Positions 14,705-22,577 of a stretch of 64,000 nucleotides of DNA are shown here, piece by piece; position 1 is the first letter of the stretch; each line of letters starts with the position of its first letter. The stretch covers positions 124,001 through 188,000 of the forward strand of contig NZ_JAOYFC010000003.1 in NCBI RefSeq assembly GCF_025802015.1, read 5' to 3'. The translations under genes were made by a program, and so were the position numbers. The notes below the pieces were generated by a model. That model saw only the letters and a program-made list of their open reading frames with translations, made no database searches and was not told the origin of the DNA. Source of the DNA: Falsihalocynthiibacter halioticoli. Its GTDB lineage: Bacteria; Pseudomonadota; Alphaproteobacteria; Rhodobacterales; Rhodobacteraceae.

Positions 14705-16663
14705 ATGCAAAGTTCATACTACTCAGCCCCGATACCTCAATTTCTTGGAAGTGTCGATGACGCCATTCTTGGTGAACTCACGCGGCGTCACCACCATGCC
14801 TTGGAGCACGAGCAGCGCGGCGCCTGGCTATCCCAAATCGCCATTCTGAAGGCTCAGCTAGACGTAAATTCGGCCGGACACCTATTCCTTGAATTCTCGA
14901 TCCCGCGAATGGGCAAGCGCGCCGACGCAGTCGTCATTCGGAACGGCATCATCTTCGTGATCGAATTTAAGGTGGGTTCTGAGTCCTTCGATCGGCACGC
15001 CATAGACCAGGTTGAGGACTATGCGCTCGACCTAAAGAATTTTCACCTCGGCAGCCATGATGTCCCCATCTTGCCGGTTCTGGTCGCAACGCGCGCGAAG
15101 CGCAGCCCCTCAGAGCCGCTCTGGGCGGCCGACATGGTGGCAGAGCCGGTATTGATAGGGCCAGAGGGCTTGGCGCCTGCCTTGGCCGCTCTGGCGCCGA
15201 CTGAGGCGTCCGCGGAGGCCATTGATCCTATCGCCTGGCAGTCTTCGGGCTATCGACCTACGCCGACGATTGTCGAAGCGGCCGAGGCGCTCTATCGCAG
15301 CCATGCGGTCGAAGAGATATCTCGCTCTGACGCCGACGCGAAAAACTTGCAGGCGACATCGGATCGAATCGCCGAGGTGATTGAGGCGTCCAAGCACGGT
15401 GGGCGTAAGTCGATCTGTTTCATTACCGGCGTTCCCGGCGCCGGCAAGACACTTGCGGGCCTGAACATTGCCGCCAAGCGTGCCGAACGGCACGAGGATG
15501 AGCATGCCGTGTTTCTCTCAGGCAATGGCCCATTGGTGGAGGTATTGCGCGAGGCGTTGGCCAGGGATCAAGTCGTGCGGGATGGAATTCGAAAGGGCGA
15601 TGCCCTGCGTGCCGTCCGCCGCTTTGTTCAGAATATCCACCATTTCCGCGACCATTATCTGGCCAACACAGAGGTTCCGTTCGAGAAGGTCGTTGTCTTT
15701 GATGAGGCACAGCGCGCTTGGACTAGCAACCAAGCTGCACGCTTCATGCAAGGCCGAGGCCACGATGGCTTTGACATTTCGGAGCCAGAGTTTCTCATTG
15801 GGGTAATGGATCGCCACACCGACTGGTGCACGATCGTTTGCCTGATCGGTGGCGGCCAAGAAATAAACACAGGCGAAGCCGGGCTTGTGGAATGGCTTAC
15901 CGCACTGCAATCGAAATTTCCCGATTGGGATGTACATGCCTCGTCGCTACTGGAGGATAAGCATTACACCGTCGACCAGAAGGCGGCCGAAATGCTTCAG
16001 GCGCCTGCCATCCAGAAACACCCTGACTTTCATCTATCGGTCTCGATGCGTTCCTTTAGAGCGGAGCGACTTTCTTCGTTCGTAAGTATCGTGCTGGATG
16101 GTGATGCCGTTGGCGCGCGAGACCAACTCGAAGAGCTGGAAGACCGCTATCCAATCCTTCTAACGCGCGATCTGACCGAAGCGCGTACCTGGCTTCGAGG
16201 TAAGGCGCGGGGTGCAGAACGGATTGGGCTGGTCGCCTCATCTGGCGGGTGTCGCCTGCGTCCAGAGGGCATTCACGTTAAGGCAAAGATCGACCCCGCC
16301 AATTGGTTTCTAAACGACCGCTTTGACGTTCGTTCCAGCTACCACCTCGAAGAAGTTGCCACACAGTTCGACATACAAGGGCTTGAGTTGGACTGGGCGG
16401 GCGTTTGCTGGGATGCAGACCTCCGCAGGGTGGATAGCGCCTGGAGCTACAACGCTTTCAAGGGCACGCGATGGCAACAAGTCCGGGATGAAACTAAGCA
16501 ACTATACCTGCTAAATGCCTATCGCGTTCTTTTGACCCGCGCGCGACAGGGCATGGTGATCTTCGTGCCAAGAGGCGGCCCGGCCGATGCAACTCGACCT
16601 CCGAGTTTCTATGATGAGACTTTCGCGTTCTTACAAGAATGCGGCCTTCCAACTGTCGCTTAA
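14705..16663 (+). CDS. DUF2075 protein: PD-(D/E)xK-like nuclease plus P-loop helicase-like NTPase
   Basis: 652 residues. The N-terminus (YYSAPIPQFL ... LEFSIPRMGKRADAV) is typical of a widespread uncharacterised DUF2075 family. Residues Asp74, Glu87 and Lys89 (ADAVV...VIEFKVG) form a restriction-endonuclease-like D-ExK signature. Walker A is GVPGAGKT (242-249), Walker B VVFDEAQ (329-335), and a late motif near 615-630 (YRVLLTRARQG) resembles motif VI of superfamily 1 helicases. It probably cuts or remodels nucleic acid using ATP. It is followed after 77 bp by a membrane-anchored nuclease-like gene. Two island palindromes lie upstream. A defence role is inferred from architecture and setting, not shown. 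Confidence 0.8.
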   Translation: MQSSYYSAPIPQFLGSVDDAILGELTRRHHHALEHEQRGAWLSQIAILKAQLDVNSAGHLFLEFSIPRMGKRADAVVIRNGIIFVIEFKVGSESFDRHAIDQVEDYALDLKNFHLGSHDVPILPVLVATRAKRSPSEPLWAADMVAEPVLIGPEGLAPALAALAPTEASAEAIDPIAWQSSGYRPTPTIVEAAEALYRSHAVEEISRSDADAKNLQATSDRIAEVIEASKHGGRKSICFITGVPGAGKTLAGLNIAAKRAERHEDEHAVFLSGNGPLVEVLREALARDQVVRDGIRKGDALRAVRRFVQNIHHFRDHYLANTEVPFEKVVVFDEAQRAWTSNQAARFMQGRGHDGFDISEPEFLIGVMDRHTDWCTIVCLIGGGQEINTGEAGLVEWLTALQSKFPDWDVHASSLLEDKHYTVDQKAAEMLQAPAIQKHPDFHLSVSMRSFRAERLSSFVSIVLDGDAVGARDQLEELEDRYPILLTRDLTEARTWLRGKARGAERIGLVASSGGCRLRPEGIHVKAKIDPANWFLNDRFDVRSSYHLEEVATQFDIQGLELDWAGVCWDADLRRVDSAWSYNAFKGTRWQQVRDETKQLYLLNAYRVLLTRARQGMVIFVPRGGPADATRPPSFYDETFAFLQECGLPTVA

Positions 16664-16740
16664 AGGCCGTTGGAGACGCCACAAGCGACGGCTAACTTGT
16701 TGGCAAACCCTGCCAACTTCTCACCGGTGCAAGGAGACGC

Positions 16741-17394
16741 ATGCCTTTCTCGCAACAGAAACTGGAAGAGGTTCAAAAAGGCATACGATTGGCGTTGGCT
16801 TCGACCACGCTCAACGAGTGGGAACGCAATTTCCTGCGAGACATGCAAGCCAAGTTAGACCGCTTTGGGCGGAGTACTCGGCTCAGCGGCAAGCAGTATC
16901 GCCGATTGATTCAATTGGTCGATGGCGGTGGCAACATCGCCCTGTCCCGCTCACAACCAGGCCGACGCATGCGGCCAAAGTATAGTACCCGCGATTGGCG
17001 CCCGACGACTGGAGGCGCTCTTGTCGTTGCCGCCTGTCTTGGTTTTGTCGCGTTCAAGGCGGCCGAACGGTTTCCGGAATACCTCGGGCATGTTGTATCC
17101 CTCACGGCGACGAAGACGATCAGCGGGCGGGTAACGCGTGTTAGAGATGGTGACACAATCGAGGTGTCTGGCGTTCCTATTCGCTTTGGCTCTTTGGATT
17201 GCGCCGAGGCGAATACCAGCGAGGGGCAGCGAGCCACGGCACGGATGCGGACGCTTGTTGTCGGCCAACGGCTAACCTGCCACCTAAATGGACGGACCAG
17301 CTACGATAGGAAGATCGGAAGCTGCCAGATGAACGACGGCCGCGACCTTGCCGGGGTAATGATCAGTGAAGGGTTTTGCGGTAGGTTCTGGTGA
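16741..17394 (+). CDS. Membrane-anchored staphylococcal-nuclease-like protein
   Basis: 217 residues. The N-terminal helical part (about 5-60) is followed by a membrane segment (about 91-108, GGALVVAACLGFVAFKAA) and an SNase-like OB fold (about 127-217). The SNase key positions are kept: RVRDGDTI (Asp136/138), Arg148 in PIRFG, Glu156 in CAE and Arg190 in YDRKIG. Four Cys (154, 180, 195, 213) suggest disulfides, so the domain may face the periplasm. AAGGAG precedes the ATG. It is probably co-transcribed with the DUF2075 gene and would degrade DNA or RNA at the envelope. It could also be an independent nuclease of the island. Confidence 0.75.
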   Translation: MPFSQQKLEEVQKGIRLALASTTLNEWERNFLRDMQAKLDRFGRSTRLSGKQYRRLIQLVDGGGNIALSRSQPGRRMRPKYSTRDWRPTTGGALVVAACLGFVAFKAAERFPEYLGHVVSLTATKTISGRVTRVRDGDTIEVSGVPIRFGSLDCAEANTSEGQRATARMRTLVVGQRLTCHLNGRTSYDRKIGSCQMNDGRDLAGVMISEGFCGRFW

Positions 17395-17481
17395 GTGGTC
17401 GGTCAGACACAGCACGCTCTGCACTTCGAAGGGCGCTTAGGCTGGCTAAGAGCATATTGAATGGGCGCGATGAGGTTCCGA

Positions 17482-17499
17482 AATGAACTTGAGTGCACA
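17482..17499 (-). repeat. Island palindrome copy 4
   Basis: On the minus strand TGTGCACTCAAGTTCATT, 15 of 18 positions equal to copy 2. It sits in the gap between the convergent SNase-like gene and the HGG-motif gene. Confidence 0.55.
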
Positions 17500-17503
17500 G
17501 CAA

Positions 17504-17764
17504 TCAAGACGATTTCGCGCTCATCTTCTCGGCCAGGTCCTGCATGTCCTGAATTAGTGAAGCGACAGCCCTTCGTTCCGCAATAGCGTGAGAGGTGTAA
17601 CGGCCGTGTTTTAAGGCGTTAGAATTCCTCTTCGGTGCCCCCGGTGATTTCCCGCCATGCATTCGGCATCGACCATTCGCCATCGCTGGGGATTGGCAAG
17701 GCGTTTCGGCCCGCGTCTTCGCACCACACCGCGGGCTCGAATGCATAGGTAACGTGTTGTGCAT
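17504..17764 (-). CDS. Small HGG-motif phage/mobile-element protein, overlapping its upstream gene
   Basis: 86-residue basic protein with the pattern SPRCGAKTRAETPCQSPAM...CRMHGGKSPGAPKRNSNALKHGRYT. The paired Cys/His residues could bind zinc, and the HGGKSxG...KHG motif is typical of small proteins often found in prophages near packaging genes. The start at 17764 is supported by GAGGAA 7 bp upstream on this strand. The first 146 bp overlap the end of the preceding gene in a different frame. DNA binding is inferred from the basic, Cys-rich content; the exact role is unknown. Confidence 0.7.
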   Translation of the reverse strand: MHNTLPMHSSPRCGAKTRAETPCQSPAMANGRCRMHGGKSPGAPKRNSNALKHGRYTSHAIAERRAVASLIQDMQDLAEKMSAKSS

Positions 17765-18278
17765 GGGGTTGTTCCTCCAGTTTGTTTTGCCCCCCGCCTC
17801 CGGCGTGTTCGACGACGCCTACGACGGCCTGACCGCCTGCGTGAACATGGACGTGCTCGACGGTTACTTTTTGCTGGCCCTTGCCGCGATGTTTGTCCCG
17901 AACCTCGACCAGTCGCGCGAAGTTGCGGGACAGCTTGGTGGCCTGATTGAGTGCCGCACACGTACCCTCAAAAGATTGGTCTGTTTGACTTGCACGACGA
18001 TAGAACTCCATTGTCGCGTTATGCGCAGCAACCAATTGCGCATTCATCATGGCTTCAAGTTCGTCTTTTGGCTCCATTCCAGCCATTGCGGCGAGGGTTG
18101 CATCAAAGTGCTTGTTCTGCGTCTCTGGCGGTGAGTTCCTGGCCCATACACTCATCATGGTCTGGTTCAAGAGAGTATCATTCCACGCGCCGACGATTGA
18201 CCCTCCCAAGAACTGAAAAGGGTCAGCCTGTTGGTCTTTGACCAACGACATGATGGGAGGGCCTTTCGCTTTCGTCAT
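17619..18278 (-). CDS. Phage-type hypothetical protein (KVTVEHVHVHAGGQAVVG family)
   Basis: 219 residues, soluble. The middle is helical (about 40-130) and is followed by the distinctive segment KVTVEHVHVHAGGQAVVGVV, a pattern seen in hypothetical proteins of alphaproteobacterial prophages and islands. The start is backed by AAGGA 8 bp before ATG 18278. Its last 146 bp encode a second protein in another frame. The two genes probably form one transcript downstream of the primase gene. Function is not known. Confidence 0.65.
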   Translation of the reverse strand: MTKAKGPPIMSLVKDQQADPFQFLGGSIVGAWNDTLLNQTMMSVWARNSPPETQNKHFDATLAAMAGMEPKDELEAMMNAQLVAAHNATMEFYRRASQTDQSFEGTCAALNQATKLSRNFARLVEVRDKHRGKGQQKVTVEHVHVHAGGQAVVGVVEHAGGGGQNKLEEQPHAQHVTYAFEPAVWCEDAGRNALPIPSDGEWSMPNAWREITGGTEEEF

Positions 18279-18368
18279 GTTTCGTATCCTTGCTTTGGTT
18301 TCGCCATCTGGTGTACTTTCTCAGGCCGGTGAATTCCCATCCCCATTCATGGCGGTTGTTGGAGCGCG

Positions 18369-18386
18369 AGTGCACTTACGTTCACT
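18369..18386 (+). repeat. Island palindrome copy 5
   Basis: AGTGCACTTACGTTCACT, 15 of 18 positions equal to copy 2. It lies 91 bp upstream of the start of the minus-strand 219-residue gene, so it could be its operator. Confidence 0.55.
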
Positions 18387-18443
18387 GAGGGGGGCAATGA
18401 TGGCCAGGCGACCTTGTATATTTTCGCGCTGCCGCCGGTTTTG

Positions 18444-18460
18444 AGCGGACGAGCGGACAA
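18444..18460 (-). repeat. TCCGC repeat, inverted copy
   Basis: On the minus strand TTGTCCGCTCGTCCGCT, one mismatch from the plus-strand copy at 18563-18579. Confidence 0.55.
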
Positions 18461-18562
18461 CAATGAACTCCCTTATGGGTTGCGCGCTTGGTCGGGGCGG
18501 TGGCCTGATGACACTTATATAAATCAATAGCTTGAGACTGTTTTCTGAGTTTCGTGGAACAA

Positions 18563-18617
18563 TTGTCCGCTTGTCCGCTGAACAGGAAATACCGTCGCGT
18601 ATATCCGCTTGTCCGCC
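18563..18617 (+). repeat. TCCGC repeats, direct copies
   Basis: TTGTCCGCTTGTCCGCT (18563-18579) and TATCCGCTTGTCCGCC (18602-18617), with a further TATCCGCC just after. Each unit is two TCCGC boxes 8 bp apart. They lie next to the 3' end of the primase-helicase gene and resemble iterons. Confidence 0.55.
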
Positions 18618-18631
18618 TATTATCCGCCGCA

Positions 18632-20584
18632 TCACGCCCCCACGCGCGCATATTTGGGTGCGTCCTTGAACTGGCCAGATGTGATTTTGCCGTCGCGCTG
18701 GAAACCAAGCGTCCGAAGAATGCCACATACGCGGTTGCTGTCCCCACGCGACACATCCGCGGGCAGTTTACCGAGTGCCTCGGCAATGACCTGTCGGGGG
18801 GCCACTATGTCCTTGTTGGCGACATACGCGGTAACGTCTGACAGCCAAGGGTCGACATCTAGCCGTCCCGCCTGCGCCTCCTGCGCCGCTGCTTCCAAAT
18901 CGTTCGACAACCACCACTGGACACCACTTCGGTACATAGCAACCGCCTCGGCCCACAACTGGTCGCGGTCCTGTGCCAATCTGTCCACGTCCATGTGCTG
19001 GATCTTCACCGGCCAAAAACGACGATTACCTGTCTCGTCACGAAGATAGGCATCGTCGTTGGTGCTGCCGATAAATACGCAGCGACGCGGTTGTTGAATA
19101 ACTTCGCGTCCGTAGGACCATCTGAACTCATCGCTCTGTCGGGATATAAAGGCCTTTACTGCATTGATTTCGCGCCGCGCTGCGACCAACTCCGCGACCT
19201 CGATAATCCACTTGCCCCGAACGTATTCCTGCGCGTCTTTGTGGGTCATGTCCGGAAGGTTGTCTCCGAACATATCACCGTCTCCCGCCAACGCCCGGAT
19301 GCCCGACGACTTGCCCGAGCCTTGCAAACCTTCCAAGACAAGCATGTGATCGACCTTCACACCCGGTTCAAAAGCGCGCGCAACGGCAGATATGAGCCAA
19401 CGCGCTCCTGCCTCCCGGTTGAATGTTGTGTCCTCGGCCCCGCCGTAGTGGACAAGCCAACTTCCGGCCCGCTCGGTTCCGTCCCAAATCAATCCGTCAA
19501 GATAGTCAGTCAACGGATCAATGGTGTTCGCGCGACAGGCACTGCGCACCGCATCTACAGCGATTTTCTCACTCGCACGCGGGAAGCCGTTGCGGTTGAA
19601 CCAGGCGGTCGCTGCCGTATAGTCATTATCTTCCAGTTGCCGGTTTTCACCGGTCGTACCGGGCATTGCTTTCAGTATCACCCGTCGCCCGGTAAAGGTG
19701 TTAAAGCCCAGGACACCCTGCCATTCGGGATGCTGCGTGAGCAGCACCTCGGCATTTGCCACGTTCCAGATAGGTCGGTTCTTTTGATCCCGTACCAAAT
19801 CGAAGTTGGCATGCCGGTAGTTTGGGACGCTGTACTTTTCATAAGCCGACCGGATGGTTTTCATCAGGTTGTCGTCGTTGACCGGGCAAACCGCCATGAT
19901 CAGACCAGCGGCGAATTCATACTTGACGCCTTGCGCGGCTAAGGAAGCAGCCAGATCGCGCGTAGCTGCGTGCTTCTGACCATCCGTGCTCGCGGCAAGG
20001 GTTAGGTGCTTGTAGTCGTCTATGCCCTTGTACGGGCCGCAGGAGGGGGTGTCCGAGCCATTCGGGTTGATTTCCGGCGACTTGTTGGAGATGACACTGG
20101 GGAACGGCCAAGGCGCAATTTCGGCGTTATGGATCACCTGTCCGTAACAGACAAACATCCCTCCGTTCGCGCGAATGTCTACATCTGGAACAGGATTGGA
20201 CTGGGTGTTCCGCTGGTCGAATACCGCGCTCTGATAAATAAAATGCCGCCCGCGGCGGGATTTCATGATCAGCGTCTCAGGGAGGTTTAGGCTCTTCGCT
20301 GCGTCAGCTTTGTCCTCGTCAACCACCCAGACCCCGGAAGGAGCGCAGGATACCCCTACGTGCGAAGCATGATGCCATGCCGGGACGCCCTTCTGGCTCG
20401 TGACCATCGCCTCAATAGTTTCGGGGTCATTGCTGGCCTCAGTTGCCCAATTTACCAGCGCAATTTTCTCGGTCTTGCTGTCCGACTTCGGCTTCAACAT
20501 AACCGGAAATACATGCCAGCCATAGGTGTCGGCGAGTTCCAGTGCGTAATCCAGTGCGGATGGGCTATTGATGGTGTCCTTCAT
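18632..20584 (-). CDS. Prim-Pol / VapE-type primase-helicase of a satellite or prophage
   Basis: 650 residues. The N-terminal Prim-Pol-like domain (about 10-200) has the acidic motif VWVVDEDKAD and the segment PDVDIRANGGMFVCYG. The C-terminal VapE-type P-loop domain has Walker A GLQGSGKS and the following KWIIEVAEL strand. The start at 20584 follows a G-rich ribosome-like site; an in-frame extension to 20626 is less likely. Proteins of this layout start replication of phages, satellites (PICI-like islands) and some plasmids. No terminase, capsid or tail gene is present, so a satellite or a decayed prophage is more likely than a full phage. Confidence 0.83.
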   Translation of the reverse strand: MKDTINSPSALDYALELADTYGWHVFPVMLKPKSDSKTEKIALVNWATEASNDPETIEAMVTSQKGVPAWHHASHVGVSCAPSGVWVVDEDKADAAKSLNLPETLIMKSRRGRHFIYQSAVFDQRNTQSNPVPDVDIRANGGMFVCYGQVIHNAEIAPWPFPSVISNKSPEINPNGSDTPSCGPYKGIDDYKHLTLAASTDGQKHAATRDLAASLAAQGVKYEFAAGLIMAVCPVNDDNLMKTIRSAYEKYSVPNYRHANFDLVRDQKNRPIWNVANAEVLLTQHPEWQGVLGFNTFTGRRVILKAMPGTTGENRQLEDNDYTAATAWFNRNGFPRASEKIAVDAVRSACRANTIDPLTDYLDGLIWDGTERAGSWLVHYGGAEDTTFNREAGARWLISAVARAFEPGVKVDHMLVLEGLQGSGKSSGIRALAGDGDMFGDNLPDMTHKDAQEYVRGKWIIEVAELVAARREINAVKAFISRQSDEFRWSYGREVIQQPRRCVFIGSTNDDAYLRDETGNRRFWPVKIQHMDVDRLAQDRDQLWAEAVAMYRSGVQWWLSNDLEAAAQEAQAGRLDVDPWLSDVTAYVANKDIVAPRQVIAEALGKLPADVSRGDSNRVCGILRTLGFQRDGKITSGQFKDAPKYARVGA

Positions 20585-20980
20585 CCCGCCACCCCCACAA
20601 ATGGCAACGGTTCGAAGGGGACACAAGCTTCTACAATGGCAACTTTCGACCCAACGCTCTCCATCATCAGTACATTGATCTTACATCCGCTTCTCCAAGG
20701 CATTGCCAGACAGAAGAGGACTGCGCTATGATTGCCGCTCAAACAGACGCTTTCCACAACGTCTTCAACCCCGGTTGCGATTGCCGTCGCGCCGGGGTTT
20801 TCGTTTGTTCGATCGCGGGAGATGTGTCCCGAGCTGTTATCTAAGCTATTGCTCCGATTGAGGCCGAAAACAATGAGTGTGTCCCAACCGCCAACTTGAT
20901 TTCCTTTGGAAAAGTGCGACCCTTGGCAGTTCTGCCGGGGTCGCCACGTCTGTCATTTAGCTTTCGTGCGGGAAATTTGC
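20585..20980. other. Intergenic region at right edge of the island
   Basis: 396 bp. It holds the upstream region of the primase-helicase gene, a hairpin at 20767-20800 and no supported gene. The island/core boundary probably lies in or near this gap, but no attachment repeat was identified. Confidence 0.45.
20767..20804 (+). terminator. Possible rho-independent terminator
   Basis: Stem AACCCCGG (20767-20774) with CCGGGGTT (20792-20799), 17-base loop, then TTTCG. The U-run is short and no plus-strand gene upstream is obvious. Confidence 0.4.
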
Positions 20981-21679
20981 CTAAACCATTCTGATGACGT
21001 CTTTGTCGATCGAAAGCATATAGCCACGACGCGCGATGTTTTTGACGAGGAGTTCGCTGACGAGTTGGTTTCCAAGCGAGTCTCTTAGGCGTTTGATCCG
21101 CGTCGCTCCGGCGGCCTCTTCGCAATCAGATTCGTGTTTGCCAGAAACAACCGCTTCGATCTGTGCGCCTGACATAACTTCATCGTCCATTCGCGCTTCT
21201 GCCAGAACGGAAAGCGTTTCGATGGCCGCTGCGGTGAGCGTGAATTCCATGTTGTTCAGGTACACCGTGTTCTCTTCACGACTGATGAGGAGCGAGCTTA
21301 CCTGAATTCCGGACTTTTCGATCTCGCCCATGCGCCGCGTCAGAAGGATTATTGTGGCGAGAAACACAACGGCGGCGATCATCAATGCCGTAGCAAAGAT
21401 CAACAAAACGAGAATGATGAGCCTGTATGAGTTTAGCGTATCCGAGAACGCTGTTCCGGATTCAGCAAGAATTTCGAGCAGCTTGATTTCTGCGCCGGAT
21501 GAAAGGTCATCGTTCTCAATGAAAAGCTGTTCGACACGCGCGTTAAATACATTTGCGTCGGGTAGGTTCAGCAGAAGGAGTGCTGCGGCAACCAATAAGA
21601 TTGCTACAATCGCCGCGAGGCCGGTAACGACGACTCTGTTGCCGGAAAGTTTTGCCTTAGTAGCGGAGGAAATAGTCAC
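20981..21679 (-). CDS. Two-helix membrane protein with cytoplasmic C-terminal winged helix
   Basis: 232 residues. There are membrane segments at about 16-38 and 87-113, with a short probably periplasmic loop between. The C-terminal domain (about 130-228) resembles an OmpR/ToxR-type winged helix: FTLTAAAIETLSVL ... RIKRLRDSLG ... LVKNIARRGYMLSID. The GTG start at 21679 is chosen for its AAGGAG site 7 bp upstream; an ATG at 21718 lies deeper in the neighbouring gene. The DNA-binding domain is C-terminal to the membrane part, the reverse of ToxR/CadC. It overlaps the upstream secreted-protein gene by 23 bp. A membrane-bound transcription factor is inferred. Confidence 0.65.
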   Translation of the reverse strand: MTISSATKAKLSGNRVVVTGLAAIVAILLVAAALLLLNLPDANVFNARVEQLFIENDDLSSGAEIKLLEILAESGTAFSDTLNSYRLIILVLLIFATALMIAAVVFLATIILLTRRMGEIEKSGIQVSSLLISREENTVYLNNMEFTLTAAAIETLSVLAEARMDDEVMSGAQIEAVVSGKHESDCEEAAGATRIKRLRDSLGNQLVSELLVKNIARRGYMLSIDKDVIRMV

Positions 21680-21935
21680 CCGCGCTCTCCTTCTTCGCAT
21701 TAAGGCCAGATTGGTCAAAAACGCTGATGACTGTCAGGAGCGTCCAGCCGTCTTTGCTGATGCGGTTCGAGATAGCGTCGCCTGCCTTTGCTTTTTTGCA
21801 GTTCTTTTCGGCAAGCTCGACCACACCATAGTGCAAACGAAGCGGGTCATCCCGTTTCGCTTTGTAATCGGCATAACACGCGGCAGAAGCAGGCGCGGCG
21901 CAAAGAAGGGCGAGTGTGAATACAATATGTTTCAT
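21657..21935 (-). CDS. Small secreted protein of unknown function
   Basis: 92 residues with a clear Sec signal peptide (MKHIVFTLALLCAAPASA, cut before ACYADY). The mature part is about 74 residues with two Cys. The start at 21935 is preferred to an extension to 22022 that lacks a signal and runs through the palindromic region. It is the first gene of a two-gene unit with the membrane-anchored winged-helix protein, so it may act as its periplasmic partner; no function is known. Confidence 0.65.
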   Translation of the reverse strand: MKHIVFTLALLCAAPASAACYADYKAKRDDPLRLHYGVVELAEKNCKKAKAGDAISNRISKDGWTLLTVISVFDQSGLNAKKESAGDYFLRY

Positions 21936-21970
21936 CATGCAGGAACCATGCGCGAATAGTCTGGGATATT

Positions 21971-22014
21971 CAATAACGGTGGCATTGTTATCCGATAACA
22001 AGCGCCCGTTATTG
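21971..22014. promoter_or_regulatory. Nested palindromes between divergent genes
   Basis: Inner dyad TTGTTATC-C-GATAACAA (21985-22001) sits inside an outer inverted repeat CAATAACGG (21971-21979) and CCGTTATTG (22006-22014). It lies 36 bp and 65 bp from the two divergent start codons, so it is well placed as a shared operator. Confidence 0.65.
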
Positions 22015-22078
22015 TGTGACATGGCGTGGACACAAATTCTGACGTTGTACCTTCGATACGAAAAAAAGGATCAACGCA

Positions 22079-22540
22079 ATGTTCACGAAACTTACCACCG
22101 CACTCTCCGCCGCTGCACTTAGCCTCTCGCTCGCAACGACGCCCGCGATTGCCGATAGTAAGAAAACAGAAAATTTCATTGCGGCGGCTGCTCTTGTGAC
22201 ATTGCTTGGATTGGCCGCACATGAATCAAACAAGAAGAAACAAGAACAACTGAAGAAGAAACAAGAACAGGCGAAGAAGAAGCGCGAGCAAGAACGCCGG
22301 AGACAGGCCAGTAATCGCAATCAACGCAGGAGCCTGCCTTTAAGCTGCCTCCAAACATTCCGCGTTCAGGGTGGAAAAGAAACCGCATTCAATGAAACCT
22401 GTCTTGAGCGCAACTTTAAATTCGAGAAGCAGATGCCAAATCAGTGCCGCGAAACACTTTGGACGGATAAGGGGACACGTCGGGTGTATCAGCCCCGCTG
22501 CCTGCGCCGATACGGTTACGAAGCGAGGAACTATTACTAG
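22079..22540 (+). CDS. Secreted basic protein with Lys/Gln-rich repeat
   Basis: 153 residues. A Sec signal peptide (about 1-25, ending AIADS) is followed by a second short hydrophobic stretch (about 33-47) and a highly charged KKKQEQ-type repeat (about 51-75), probably a helical rod. A C-terminal domain (about 85-153) has four Cys (SCLQTF, TCLERN, QCRETL, RCLRRY), probably two disulfides. No family recognised. Divergent from the small secreted protein across the nested palindrome. Confidence 0.6.
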   Translation: MFTKLTTALSAAALSLSLATTPAIADSKKTENFIAAAALVTLLGLAAHESNKKKQEQLKKKQEQAKKKREQERRRQASNRNQRRSLPLSCLQTFRVQGGKETAFNETCLERNFKFEKQMPNQCRETLWTDKGTRRVYQPRCLRRYGYEARNYY

Positions 22541-22577
22541 GGCTTGCAATGACCAGCATGATGCGTAATCCAACCCT

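Larger units (their letters stand above)
18279..18631. other. Gap holding palindrome copy 5 and TCCGC repeats
   Basis: 353 bp between two minus-strand genes with no supported gene. It contains palindrome copy 5 and a set of TTGTCCGC-type repeats in both orientations. A replication-origin or operator region is the leading reading. Confidence 0.5.

Noticed and set aside
20728..20844. 38-codon frame after the hairpin region
   Set aside because: Overlaps the hairpin and shows no supporting motif.
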